Source: Lutraria lutraria
Taxonomy: Eukaryota; Mollusca; Bivalvia; Venerida; Mactridae
DNA length: 64,000 nucleotides
NCBI GenBank assembly: GCA_964023205.1
Contig: OZ026842.1
Span: 6,858,408-6,922,407, forward strand
Direction: 5' to 3'
Shown here: positions 13,141 to 25,507 of the stretch, piece by piece
Position numbering within the stretch: the first letter of the stretch is position 1
How the letters are laid out: the number at the start of each line of letters is the position of its first letter
Notes under the pieces: generated by a model
What the model saw: only the letters and a program-made list of their open reading frames with translations
Told to the model about the DNA's origin: nothing
Databases searched by the model: none
Position numbers and translations under genes: made by a program

Positions 13141-15896
13141 CATGTATGAATTTGATAATGAAATAAAATGTGCAATAATTCTATTTTCATTTTTGATACG
13201 TCTTACATAAAACGTATATTTACTGTAAAACGTAAATGAATTTCTCTGTGTATTGACACAAGGTATCGTTCTAACCTTATGACTTTGAAAAAAAAGTTAT
13301 TTACAATTTTTTTCCCCAAAAAAACTTTCGTAAATATTCCGTAAATATAATTATGTCCCACACCAGAAGCGCTCACGTTTCCCGCTATTTCCCATCACAG
13401 TCTAGACGCGTTCAATGTTCTATTTTAGAGACAGATACTTCTCCCAAGTGTAATCTGTGAACAAGTTCCACTCCGGTACGCGTTCTCCTTTCTTGTGCAC
13501 GTTCGTAACAGACGTTTCGTAATAAGATAAAATGTCGTATTACTTGACACAGCAGAAGATAAAATGCTGTATTACTCGACACAGCAGTATTAATTCAAAA
13601 TTGTTTTTGACATGTAAGAGCCCATGTATATCGGCATCTTGCGTTGCATTATAACTTATCAGTCTTACCCATGTCAGCCTCAGTGCCGACCTTATATTCA
13701 TCGTTCAATAGTATTGACCACCATATTTGGTAATGTCACTATTTATGGTACCATTATAATTGCACTTACCCTATACATGTTCAAGTACTAATTTTTTTTA
13801 CGTCAATGTCAAAACGTCTTTGACCGGATTGCGGCCTAATGGCATGTATCGGTTCTTTACAGCGGGCACGATAAAGAACCAGGATAATGCCCGCTTCTCC
13901 TGCGTCATATCTTAAATCCCCTATCTGGAGCTGCTCTGAATTGACCATAGCTTCCGGATGGACCGTTAAGCAACGGATAAACATAAATATATTGAACGCA
14001 GGGGTTCGAACTGCGAGAAGTCACTTTTTACACACATTTAGTACTTGAACAATATTCCCACAATGAGTTGCGAAACATTCGCCCATAGCGCTCTAAAAGA
14101 TCGACAGTTTCAGTTTGTTCAGTTGAAAAACACAAAAACATTCTCAATGATAAATATTTTACAAAAAGAAATATATTTATCTGGCTTCTAGTACAAGTTG
14201 AGTGTTTACATTCTGAAATATAAATACAATTTGGTGTATACAAATAAATAGACGTATAGTACAATTATACTGATATTTAAACATGCGTCGAATAAATGTT
14301 TGTCAAATCTACCAAAAAACGATAACGAGCGTGTAAACAAAGTTTTAAATCGGTGAGATTCGGAAATAAAGAGACTTTTCAACAACCGTTTGACCCTTTC
14401 TTTGAAGTACTTATATCTCAATTATTGTTTGCTTATTAAAATATTACAAACACTATTTATGACGCATTATCGAATCTATTACGCCCACCCGTGTAACCCA
14501 ATCGAGTTTCTTGAGATAAAGTAAGATATTGGTTCTGTGTTATGACCAATCGGGGGTTTAAATTCGAGTGTTTACAACATGAATATCTTCATCATAAACT
14601 ATTTACCATAAAGTAACCTCTTGCTTACAAGTTTAGCCAGGTGCTGGACGTATTTAGGACTTTTTTGGGTATAATAAATGGTTTATTGGTTAATATATTT
14701 ACGATAGAGGAATGCAACGTCCTTCGTTTTGTGACACGAGTAGTAAAATTCTGTTTGACTATACGACAGTGTATAAAACAATTCAGTGTTTTACACAGGG
14801 GTACGAATCCGTTTCGAAGTATTTGTATTAATTAAGTGTTGTTTAATAAGTTATTCATCGATACGCGGGTGATTGCTAAACAAAAATCAAGGATGTAAAA
14901 TGACTGAGGTAAGCTTTTTAAATTGTTTCAGTACTCGCACGAAAGATGCGTCTTCGATGCTTAAAGATTTTCTTTTTTCTTTCTTATTTTTTGTCGCGTC
15001 GCGTACACGACATTTTTATGTCCCTCTGATTAAAATATCGTCTAGAAATGACAATATTACAAACACTTCTTGACGGTAGAGACAAGCTCGAACAATTAAT
15101 TCTAGTGATAATGAAACGAAATTACATATCCTTGGAAATAACGTCGAGTTAATAATCGTATTAAACGTTCTTTATATTCTCAACGGATGTATTACTTCTC
15201 TCATGAAGAGGGTGATTGTAATGATTCTAAATTAGCCAGGCCAGTAAAATAGAAAGTGGTGAAACATTCGGTGAAATTTAGGAGACACGCGAGAGTAAGT
15301 GAAATCTATTACAGGAATTATCTGTCGCTGAGAAAAAAGATATCAAAATTATTCACATAGGCTACCACTCCACGTAATGTTTTGCACAAAACAGTCGTAT
15401 GTACATAATGAAGATATAGTGGAACATGGTTATAGTAAACTCCTGGGAGCTGGGAATTTGTCTTCACTTTATTCATATATCTCTCTCAGGTCGTCCGCGG
15501 ACGGACAAGCTGACGGTACTTCCGATAGGTCCTCTTGTTCACACGCTTTCCTAGCTCCGCCGGTCTTTCAGCTCCGGCGTCAATCATTAGGCCTCAATTC
15601 CGTTTCCCATGATTTAGGATCAACAGAACAACTTTACTGGCTGGCAACTCGGCATGTCTGTGATAGTGCCTAGCTAGCCCCATTCTTCTGTAGGCAATCT
15701 TGTCTGCCCCTCTGGAAATGTTCAGATAAAGAGTCGCGTTTCCGATGCGCTGGCTTGGAATGATGTTCAGGACTTGCAATAATGTAAACAGCATAACACG
15801 GCTAGCCTATAATAGTTCCTGAAAATCCCAACGATGTCTTTATTGTAACAATATGTATTGCTCTGAGGAACTTCCTTTATAATATTTACAAAAATA

Positions 15897-16062
15897 GTCA
15901 AACCAGTGTTAGCGGCCACCTCCGAAAAAGACCACCCTGTTGATAAAAGGCCATTCTTCTCAAAACCTTCATTGTTTATTTTTAGAACAAAATGACCCCC
16001 GAATAAAGGTCACATTTTGTCTTTCCCAAAGGTGGCCTTTGTTCATAGGTTTGACTGTACAG
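15897..16062 (+). repeat. MITE-A copy
   Basis: AGTCAAACCAGTGTTAGCGG...CATAGGTTTGACTGTA. It is directly followed by another short TACAGT-ended repeat (16060-16152, CAGCGACCACCTCTATTAAG). Confidence 0.8.
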
Positions 16063-16487
16063 TTAAACTCTGCACAGCGACCACCTCTATTAAGATAACC
16101 TCAATATAACGACCACGTGATACAGGTGGCTGTAATACCGAGGTTTAACCATACATGCATTGTTTGATTTAAATGTTTGAATAGCTTATACATTTGTATG
16201 ATATTTCAAAATTGTTCATGAAAAATACTTGGAACGCGTACAGAAGAATATGTCAACTATTTACATCTATTATAATTTGTTATATTTGTCTCTGAATACA
16301 CGATATCAGATATAGATACAATCTATACTTGTCAAATCTTGAATCATATTTGACAAATAAAACAAAACATCAAACAGCGGATGTATATCTATTGACTTGT
16401 AAGCATACGCCGCTGAAATACATCAATGAATTCCTCCCTGAATAGGTTACTACTAATTGATTTTTGAGATTTGTTAGTATGTTTTAG

Positions 16488-16945
16488 TAGAGCTGGGAGG
16501 TTTTATCGGTTTATCGGTATATCGCGATATCAGCTAGACAATATAAATATCACAATATTTTTTCAGCATACCGATATATCGGGCTTACCTTAAATAACTG
16601 AACTTTGTGTTTATTATAGTAAAAAATAGTTCATACATTGTGGTAAAGTGTTATTCGTGTCTAAATGCTGGTCAATCTTGTAATATTATTGACCATGTAT
16701 GCATACATATTATATGTATGCATGCATTAATAGTTTCAACAGTGCTAAAAAAGAACAAATTATTTGAAGTGTGAAACTACACTGTCAGCTATAGTCTGTA
16801 TTATTACCCAAGACATTATATAAATGTTAATTTTTAATGCTTTTCTGTAAATTTACCATTTATATATACCGCGATACGTATCGCGATACAGCATGAAATA
16901 TTGTGATATATCGTGATACGCTTTTAAGGACCGATACCCAGCTCT
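16488..16945. mobile_element. hAT-like MITE with GTTTTAG target repeat
   Basis: The ends AGAGCTGGG and CCCAGCTCT are inverted repeats. The 7-bp sequence GTTTTAG flanks both sides (16481-16487 and 16946-16952). Subterminal regions are full of TATCGCGATA-type palindromes. The AGAGCTGGG end resembles hAT termini (CAGNGNTGGG). Confidence 0.75.
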
Positions 16946-16979
16946 GTTTTAGAGTAAATAAATACACACATATGTACTT

Positions 16980-17094
16980 GACAACAAGACCCCCAGTTTG
17001 CACAAGATGACCAGTCACCATTAACTTAAAAAATGTTTTAAAACACTTTTTGAGTTCACTTGTCATTACAGAGACACCACGATAAGTGTTAATA
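16980..17094 (-). pseudogene. Inverted copy of part of TSP1 exon 12 and its upstream intron
   Basis: Read on the minus strand, the stretch GTCTCTGTAATGACAAGTGA...CTCAAAAAGTGTTTTAAAAC, then AATGGTGACTGGTCATCTTG, matches 57800-57901 (GTCTCTGTAATGACGAGTGA..., AATGGTGGCTGGTCTTCTTG). Homology stops after GGGGTCTTGTTGTC, that is, inside the exon. The acceptor TATAG has become TAAG and the exon part is degraded, so this is not functional. The MITE-A copy next to it (17094-17256) also has its partner at 57630-57790. Confidence 0.8.
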
Positions 17095-17256
17095 CGGTCA
17101 AACCTGGGTTAGCGACCATCTCCGCATTATGGCCACCCAATTGATAAAAGTCATTCAGATGATTTAACAAAATGACATTCGAATAGTCCACCTATCGATG
17201 AAAGCCGCGTTATGTCTTTCCCAAAGGTGACCTTTGTTCACAGGCATGACTATACA
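17094..17256 (+). repeat. MITE-A copy, part of the copied TSP1 segment
   Basis: TACGGTCAAACCTGGGTTAG...CACAGGCATGACTATA. Adjacent to the inverted TSP1 fragment at 16980. Confidence 0.75.
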
Positions 17257-17874
17257 TAGTTTGTTAACGATCAGACGTTGTCTATATTTACTCACATCAT
17301 AATTGTCTACATTACATCGATGTTTTGTTCAAATAGACCATGATTGGTTTGGTATGGTACTTGGGGTCAATGCGTCTTGGTCCCAGATGGTTCTGACTAC
17401 GTGGACAAAGCATGAATGTGTGCACATTAAATTACTAATTTCTTGAAAAATGAAATCTCCTCCGAGCATGTCCATGGCACATCTATACGAAGACTGGAAT
17501 ACGATATTGACCGAGGAGTTCCGGATGAATGGTTGATGTTGCGTGCGCACGTTGACAAATTGAACAGACAACAATATCCGGTTCTTAGACCCAGGAAGTC
17601 ACATTATAGACATTTCACATGAACATCTGAAAATTGTTTTAAAGGTCTAAATTGAACGCAACACGATATTTTGATGTTAAGTTTGAAAGTGTAATATATT
17701 GTCATATCGTCTTGCAGTTATCCTAACCAGCTTCCCTGAATTTCAGTTTGGTCTTAACCAGTACAACCCACTAACTACATTCTATCCGCAAGCTATTATC
17801 TAGCTATCCCACATGGTTTAGAGGTGGGGTGGAGGGGGCAATTAAACTTTCAGCCAAATTCGTCACGGACAGTG

Positions 17875-17957
17875 TGGATCTCGTCCGGGGTTCGAACTCA
17901 CAACCTCCAAATCAGTAGACCAATGTTCTAACCACTGAGTTAACCGGGCGGTTATAA
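17875..17957 (-). repeat. tRNA-like SINE head
   Basis: Minus strand: GTTAACTCAGTGGTTAGAAC and GTGAGTTCGAACCCCGGACG, that is A and B boxes without a full tRNA fold; body GTCCGTGACGAATTTGGC. Confidence 0.6.
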
Positions 17958-19018
17958 TATGTATATGAGTGTGTTTACGAAATTTTCACTAGGTTGAAAT
18001 AACTTGATGTAATCGTGTTCTATCATGGAAACATACAAAAATTATACTACATGTATCAGTAAATGCTTTCAAAATATGTCCGCATTTTGAGGTGATACTT
18101 ACTATTGGGCATTAGGCTTCGAATAAATTACAAAAATGTAGTTGTCGATGCGCCATAAAGCAACATTAAACAAAGGAACACGTACATGTACAATTGAAAC
18201 GTGGATTGCCCTATACATGTATAAGTTAACTGAAAAACTAGACTAGTCTATAAAAAAGCTGAATGAGTAACGCATAAAAAACAAGCGACTATTAAAATAT
18301 TTTATTGCACTTTGCCATCTTATTGTTACATACCGGTTTCTTTTATCTTGGATTTTAATATCTAATTTTATTCACCCGTTTTGTTATTTGAAATACATTA
18401 AATGTATTATACGTATGTAAACTCTGTGATCAAGTTACGAGGTATGCGGGAATTAATCTGCACGAATGTCAAACGTACGATGTACAGTAAAGCCCAGTTA
18501 TAGTGAATATCTGATACGGTGACATACTGGTATAGTGAACTCTGATATAGTAACACCGTGTTTATAGGGAATTCAGATAAATTTAAACAGTAATAAAATG
18601 AATTATTTTTTCCTAGGTCACTAGGACTTCGCTGATGGCATTTCCTACTTCACTACATATTGTGAAATATATGTATACAATAACCGAGAACGTTCGGTTG
18701 AAAAAAAACCCAAGTAGCTTAAAATATGTCAAAATAAAACAGAACAGAACGTTTATTCCAAAACGAGGTCAAAGTTCATCGTAAAAATACATACAAGGTC
18801 ATCAAGGACAGTCTATGTCATGCTGTTTTTGAATTATGCAGTTTTGAGTTTATCACTCACACATTACGCAGATCGACAAAAAAAATAAAATTAATAAATT
18901 TTGAACAGAATGACATCTGAATTAAGGCCACGTGTCAATAAAGGCCACATTTTGTCTGTCCCTATGGTGACATTTTTTACCAAATTTCACTTAACTATTA
19001 AGTGCCAAATAACAACTA

Positions 19019-19136
19019 CTGTACAACCTCTCCAGAGCGGTACTCTCTTGAGCAACAACCTCCCTTCGACAACAACAACAACATCATTTTGCTATTCCCA
19101 AAGGGTGTTTGCTTTGGAGAGGTTGCACTGTACAGT
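19019..19136 (+). repeat. MITE-B copy, short
   Basis: TACAACCTCTCCAGAGCGGT...GGAGAGGTTGCACTGTA, flanked by TACTG and TACAG. Confidence 0.75.
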
Positions 19137-19533
19137 AAAGGAACATATTGGTTCTACATGTGTTTATTTCATAATAACATTATAATAAAACAATACGTTA
19201 ATTAAACGCAGCCTGCTTCATTAATATCAGCCTGCAGACATAAACACACATAAACAATTTTGTTGTAAATCTATTTTGTTTAATTGATGCACACACGTGT
19301 ACAATGAATATAAATTCACGGTGCGCGTACTTGTAGCTTGTCATATGTACATGTCGGTACGTCAGGTTTGATTGGAATCTGACAGCCATGAATTAATAAA
19401 CGAACGTATAGACATATTTGATGACATGTCGTTTGTTTTATCAAGTATTGGTTATTAAGCTTCCTTTCGAAGAAGGGGGTACAGGGTTTAGCACGGTCAT
19501 GTCGGTCGATCTGTTTTAACCCAACCATGTCCG

Positions 19534-19830
19534 GCCAATAACTAGATAATCAATAGGCCTAAGCTCCTCAGATTTGGTTTGGAGGTTGGTCATCACATGT
19601 AGATGACCCCTATTGATTTTGAGGTCAGTACATCGAAGGTCAAGATCACAGTGACATTCAGTACAAAAGTAGTTGTCCGATAAATAACTATAGAACGATT
19701 TGGCCAAAGCTCCTCAGATTTGGTTGGGAGGTTGGTCATTGCCAATGCATAAAGATGTCCCCTGGTGATTTTTATTTTAATTGGTCAAAGGTCAAGGTTG
19801 TACTATCCAGTTAGCCTTTAAGGCTAATTT
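19534..19830. repeat. Dispersed tandem repeat with AGCTCCTCAGATTTGGTT unit
   Basis: A unit of about 160 bp (CAATAACTAGATAATCAATA..., GGAGGTTGGTCATCACATGT, TATTGATTTTGAGGTCAGTA) is repeated about twice; the same phrases are at 45290-45570. Confidence 0.75.
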
Positions 19831-20447
19831 TAATTAATTCTTGTTTGTTTACTGACATTTTTGTTCTATTAAAAAGTTTTTTTGTTGGAAAATATGAATT
19901 CCTGTTTGTGGTACCGGAATATATTTCCACTAGGTACTTTGTTTCTTGCATGCTTTGTTCGCTTAAACTGTGCTATGATCATGCAAAGTTTAAGATAAAT
20001 CTGTTGTACTTATGCCTGTATGTCTATGTGAAAACTGTAGCAAACGTGTTCAAGATAAATCCATAATTTATTTCATTCTGTTCCTTTCTGCATGTTGATT
20101 ATTCCACTACGTTTGAACGTAATCATTTGATATAATCATCGCATTTCAAGTTACAAAATGCATTCTGAATAAATCTCCTGCCTTCGTCTTTGATATTTCA
20201 TCTTTTCTATCGAGTTGAAGTATATGGACACGACTAATATATTCAATCAGTGATCAAACAGTATCTAGACATACCATTGACAGTGGCAGTGCCGTGTCTG
20301 ATTGATTAATCCGTTAGAATACTAGTAATATACATGTATACCCCTGAGATAAATATTAATTAATTCTGATACGTGTCCTGAATATAATGTATAGGCATAT
20401 TAGATAAGTCTGCCGTGTCTACCGGTTTTATTTCGCTATATACATAT

Positions 20448-20697
20448 ACAGTACAACCTCTGTAGAGCAACACCCTGTGGGAGCTGCAAATATTGGCCGT
20501 TGTTTAGAGGTGGTTGTTCTGCGGAGGTTAAATTTATAGTAAATAATAGTTTAAGGAAAGTTTTAAGGTGTTGTTATAGAGAGGTTGTTGCTCTACAGAG
20601 GTTAAATTTATAGTAAATATCAGCTTAACAAAAGTTGTAAGGTGTTGTTATAGAGGTTGTAACTCTACAGAGGGCCGCTCTGGAGAGGTCGTACTGT
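20448..20697 (-). repeat. MITE-B copy with internal duplication
   Basis: Starts TACAGTACAACCTCTGTAGA and ends GGAGAGGTCGTACTGTA. The internal GTTGTTGCTCTACAGAGGTT block is doubled. An A copy starts at its right end, sharing TA. Confidence 0.8.
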
Positions 20698-20875
20698 ACA
20701 GTCAAACCTGTGAACAAAGGCCATCCTGGCCAAAGACAAACTACTCCCTTTAGTGACAGGTGACCAGTATGTTATTTGGTTCCTAAATAATCAATGACGA
20801 TTTTCATAGGAATTGGCTTTATTCGCGAGGTGACCTTTATTCGCGAGGTGGTCGCGTATCAGTCTAATATCAGTA
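20696..20875 (-). repeat. MITE-A copy abutting MITE-B
   Basis: TACAGTCAAACCTGTGAACA...GAGGTGGTCGCGTATCAG; begins within the last TA of the B copy. Confidence 0.8.
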
Positions 20876-20909
20876 TAATGTAAGGCGACAGGCTCACCTA
20901 ACCAATTTT

Positions 20910-21050
20910 CCTAGATTGTATTCTAACCCGGTCACGGCAGATCATACATTTCTATGAAAGTTTGATAAATACAGGCCAGGGTAACTGGTTATGTGAACTG
21001 GCAGCGGTATATAACTAAAATATTGTTGGAAAACTGCTTTTAAACCCACT
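20910..21050 (+). repeat. SINE family 3, truncated copy
   Basis: TCTAACCCGGTCACGGCAGA, TATGTGAACTGGCAGCGGTA, TTAAACCCACTG. Confidence 0.65.
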
Positions 21051-22329
21051 GAAAATGTATTCTAGCCAGTACTAACTTACCCTACTGTGATTGCCATCGT
21101 ACAAACAAATTGGGTTCGGGTGACTAGTGGGTTACGGAACAGAACAGAACGGTTAGGACTCTCTTTGTCCCTACGGGAGTCACTTAAAAAGAGTCCAAAA
21201 GTGGGAATTGGCTTTATGTGACTAAATTTTAACACGGAAAAGCCACTTAGGTATCCTTTCGTTCGTGTCTGAAATTTACTGTATGAGAAGTTCGTACTGA
21301 TTATTATTCCGTTTAATTTTGTTTTGTGAAGTTTTGTATTTGAAAGATTCCCAGTGAATGAATAGATCACGATTGATTTCCATTTATCAAAGTTAAGATT
21401 TCATCGCTTCTTCCATTTCTAAGGGTTTCTCATACTGATTGTATACAAAATGTAAATGTTTATTTCTCCCGAAATTATCAAATTGCAAAATTACGGTGCA
21501 CGCTTTTATTGTACCCGTCGCGTAGAATTACTGCCATGATTTAGGTTTTATGATGTGATGTTAACAAACTGCCAAGATATGTATTTTCGCGGATGCTCAT
21601 GCTGTGATCCAGGGATGGATTTTATGAAATTTATTGTCGAATTTGTGGGAGTATTTTAGTATCATGGTGTACCACTGAACGTACACCGGGCAGGCATCGG
21701 ATTAATTGTTAAAATTTGCATTTAATAGAGATTAATTGCTCAGCTCGGCGTATAATTACGGACAAATGTTACATTGTTAAGAAAACAGATGAATTGGAAT
21801 TATATATCATAAAATGATGGGACTATAGAAACCTACATTAAATATCGAGATAATTGTGGCTTTTACTCATTATCATCTATATGCTGCTTGCAAAGAAACT
21901 AGATATATTTTAGAACTATTTTCTATAATAGACAATAAGATGATTTGCAAAACTGTATCCGAAATATTATAGTATTTTAGTCATACTAGTAGTTAATAAA
22001 TTTTATTTAAACCTTTTTATTTTACATCGATAGTACGAGTAGAACAAGTTAAGTCGAAATTTTTACTTAAGTGTAAATTTTTTTCATGGTAAAAGTTTGT
22101 AAACCAGTCATCAAAAGTGTGAAAATGAATTATCATTTTCATAATTGGCATCTTTAGAACAAAGATAAAATCATATTATTGTGATTTCCTCTGTTATATT
22201 AGTACAAAAGAGTTAAGGAAAATGTCGGATTTAAGGAAAAATATAACATAAGTTAAAACATTACTTAAGATGCTTTGTGAATACGGACCCAATACTCGCG
22301 CCGAAAGTGGGATTGTGTAGGATCCGGTC

Positions 22330-22413
22330 GAAGTCCGCTATTGACGGGAATCGAACCCGCAACCTCCGACACCCAAGTTCGGCGTTCGACGTTCTATTCC
22401 AACACCACTGCTC
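22330..22413 (-). repeat. tRNA-like SINE head
   Basis: Minus strand: GGAGCAGTGGTGTTGGAATA and GGTTGCGGGTTCGATTCCCG. Followed by TATTGGGTCCGTATTCACAA. Confidence 0.55.
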
Positions 22414-22592
22414 CTCACATTTTATTAATTTAAATACGCGGAGAGATTAATCTTAAGTAATTCTTTACCCGGGTTTACTTTCACTTGGTTTAACAGTATA
22501 GATCGACTTACTGACTTCACGGTGGGTATACAAACAAATGGATATTTATTTATACGTCAGTTTAAAGTTTCAGTGTGCCCTTTAATTTCTTC

Positions 22593-22782
22593 TTTATAGC
22601 ATTTTTGTGTGGTTTAAATAAGGACTCAGTATATCGGAATGAAGTGAAAGGATTGTCACGTGATTTCAATGAAGGATTCTATTTCGTCATCTTCATGGGG
22701 ATTTTAAGTGTGTTGTTTTGCATTTCTGCTAGTATTTTTGCTGTTATCTTTGAATATTGTCGGAAAAAATCGCACTGGTGTT
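22593..22782 (+). CDS. Possible orphan last exon of a claudin-like membrane protein
   Basis: After TTCTTCTTTATAG at 22592 an open frame runs from about 22595 to a TAA at 22780-22782. It has a polar stretch (about 25 residues, NKDSVYRNEVKGLSRDFNEG), one strong hydrophobic segment of about 26 residues (FYFVIFMGILSVLFCISASI...) and a basic/aromatic tail ending CRKKSHWC. This resembles TM4 plus the tail of a claudin-superfamily protein. No partner exons were recognised upstream, so this may be a real 3' exon of a gene with distant exons or chance. Confidence 0.35.
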
Positions 22783-23096
22783 AAACGTCCAGCAAATTTT
22801 TGAACAATAGATGAAATGATAGTAAAATATAAGAAATATGTTTTTTATTTGCTCCAAAAATAATATTTACATAACGCTTTTTTTTTGCAATATCATTGAA
22901 GAAAATACTGTGCTACATTTCTATATTAAAATTTCAGAATGTGTTTATTGCGAGTAAAAGTCAGTTTCACTGTTAAGACATCTTTCTGTGTAACTACTTT
23001 AAGTCAAACATCCAAACAGCTAATGGGGCTTTAAACTAATCTTATAGGCTTGTTGTTTAAAGTAAAAACATGACAGTTACCATGATGAAATATATA

Positions 23097-23189
23097 CAGT
23101 ACAACCTCTCTAGAGCAACAACCTCCCTTCAACAACATACTGTTGCGACTCCTAAAGGGTGTTGCTTTGGAGAGGTTGCACTGTATATA
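23097..23189 (+). repeat. MITE-B copy, short
   Basis: TACAGTACAACCTCTCTAGA...GGAGAGGTTGCACTGTA; lacks the first third of the full element. Confidence 0.75.
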
Positions 23190-23810
23190 TACATGTATGT
23201 CTATCTGTTTATCTACTAACTAGTCACATAAATTGGAAATTGTTAAAAACCACAACATCTGTCAAAGCCTAGCCTTAAATTGTCGTTTCACGGTATACAT
23301 ACCTCTTATGATTGTAAGCTACGTTACTAGTAAGTTTAATATGTAGCCCGTATGCTATCAAAATGAGATGTATTTGTCAAACCGTACTTTCGCGGTTGCG
23401 ATTAACCGAATTATTTTCGCTACGATTGTTATCAGACCATGTAGCCGAAAATTTCATTCATTCAGTATAAAAAAGAACGTTCAAAGGTCGTCATATTTCT
23501 TTTTATTTCGTGTGAAAGTAATGATTTTTACATCAGTATAAAATAGTTGTGTTTGTGTTAAAATGGAAACAAAAGTTATAGGGTTGAATAGTTAATCGTT
23601 ATTTATATGCGACATATTTTAGTTTAAAAACATTTTAGATATTTGGTGTAATTTATTTTTCATTCAATCGGCGGTATCAGCGTTTGATAAATTTATCGTT
23701 TCTAATTTGTATAATACATGTGTGATTAATGAGCTTATTTTACCTTTTGTGACATAGTGTAGCTATTTTACCGGCTGTTCGATAATTATACATTTTGAAC
23801 TGTGTGCGAT

Positions 23811-24060
23811 CGCGGACGTGGTCCAGTGGTTTGTGCGCTGGACATGTAACCCGGCGGCCGATCCGGGCTCGAGTCTCACTCGCGGCAGATCATACCCTTA
23901 TGCGAAAAGTTTACAAAAATATTAATTTTCTTCCGTATGTGGAGAAGTTGTCGGATTGCTTGTAGAAGGGTAAGTTAGTACTGGTTAGAATACAGTCCAG
24001 GAAAACTGGTAAGGCGAACTGGTCGCCGTATATATATAGCTGAACGGTGTTAAACCCACT
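23811..24060 (+). repeat. tRNA-derived SINE, family 3 (full copy)
   Basis: Head GTGGTCCAGTGGTTTGTGCG and GGGCTCGAGTCTC, body with CAGATCATACCCTTATGCGA, tail GAACGGTGTTAAACCCACT. Confidence 0.8.
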
Positions 24061-25507
24061 CTAATGAAAAGTACTGTGTGTGCATATATCTTAATGTAAG
24101 CGATCTTTGCTCAGTGTGACATGTACACGTATTTTACATTTTTATATTGTTTGTCTTTGCGTCGACTCAGTACATTTCGAACGATCATGTTACGCCATTG
24201 TGACAGAAAGTCTTAAAATAAGGAGTGTAGTAGATAAAGGTTTTTAATGGTAATAGCAATAATGAATTAATTTGGTGGATTTATTTTTTTTCAGCGCCAT
24301 AACCGGAAGTGTTAGGTCCGGTGCTGAGAGCGGCCGGATGACTTAGATCAACACATTTCTCTTTCTCACCAGATGCTTGGAAATAACTTTTAAAGAATTC
24401 GGACAAGAACGAGTGACTTATCTATATTCGGAATACTTCTAGTTTTATCGCTTATCGATACATAGTGTACACAGTTTTGGAGTTTCTGTGTATTTGGATA
24501 GATTTTGTAGGTCTTGTTATGCATAGTTTGTTGTCGCAACGGATTATTTCAGTAGACAATTGTATCTTAAAGATCACCCTGGAAGACTTACACTGACATA
24601 ATATCTGACCAGCGATTTCGTCTCGACCCCGCAATGTACAAATAATCTTCTAAGTAGTACAACAACGCGTTGTTATCGAAGTAGGAAAGGTTCATAATGC
24701 TCTCATACTGTGAATTATTCGTAGTTTTGTGAATTTTTTTTTTTTGGTTTATATTTCAAACTTCCTTTCCCTGCCTCTGTTTTTGCGTTTGAATGTGAAG
24801 TATTGATAGTGTCACATATCGTTAGAATTAGCTTGTACGAATTAATTACGCCGATGCGATTTGGCTGAACGGATGTCTCTCCGATTTTAAGTACTTTAAG
24901 CCTCGGGAAACTAAACAGTAGATAAATAAAATATAACATTTACATGGTTTAGAAATTGATGTCGGCTGCTCAGACAAAACGCTCTCTGATATTTACGGCG
25001 ATGCAAATAAAATAAACGCGATCTGTACTACACATGTATAATAAATTGTTATTTACTAGACTTTAAATCACAGGATGTCAGTGAATATTTTATAAACACA
25101 GACTTGGAAAAAGTACTTAAGGATAATTCTCGGCTGCTGTGAATTCATTTAGACAAGTATCTTGGATTAGATCGGTGCGAAAAAGTTGTCAGAAACTGGC
25201 TGCGTCTATCATGAATTAGATGAATGGATTTTTTTAAAAACTTTCTGGAATACTAGAATTAATGAAGACGTTACACGCTTATGGTTACTCAAATTCTTTC
25301 TTCTTCGGAGCAATAAAGATTTAAGTAGGATTTTTCATTCAATAAATCGAAGAAGATTTTCGTGCGAGTAGCCAAGTTTAACAGATAGCAGTGGAAAAAA
25401 ACGGATACAACAATTATGTGATTTTTTATCGCTCAGTTCTAAAAACTGATGTTATAATTCGGATGTGATCGGTCGAGGGATTTAATAAATTTTGGATTAA
25501 AAACAAA

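Larger units (their letters stand above)
1..22574. other. Gene-poor, repeat-rich region
   Basis: Apart from the repeats listed, I see no exon with a recognisable protein domain here. The reading frames are short, AT-rich and without conserved motifs. Stretches such as 1-820, 1031-1865, 2111-3110, 3290-4550, 4730-6030, 8465-9190, 10800-11860, 14000-15890 and 21060-22320 hold nothing I can name. Confidence 0.7.
22790..25507. other. Region upstream of LHFPL6
   Basis: Holds a short MITE-B copy, a SINE (23811-24060) and otherwise unassigned DNA. A promoter or non-coding first exon of LHFPL6 may lie in 24300-25507, but no core motif is convincing. Confidence 0.5.

Noticed and set aside
14899..14907. 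A tiny start exon (ATGACTGAG followed by GTAAGC)
   Set aside because: Three codons with no partner exon; cannot be told from chance.
15377..15794. Open frames of 98 and 66 aa in a more GC-rich patch
   Set aside because: No domain, and frames on opposite strands; might be a decayed mobile element but could not be identified.
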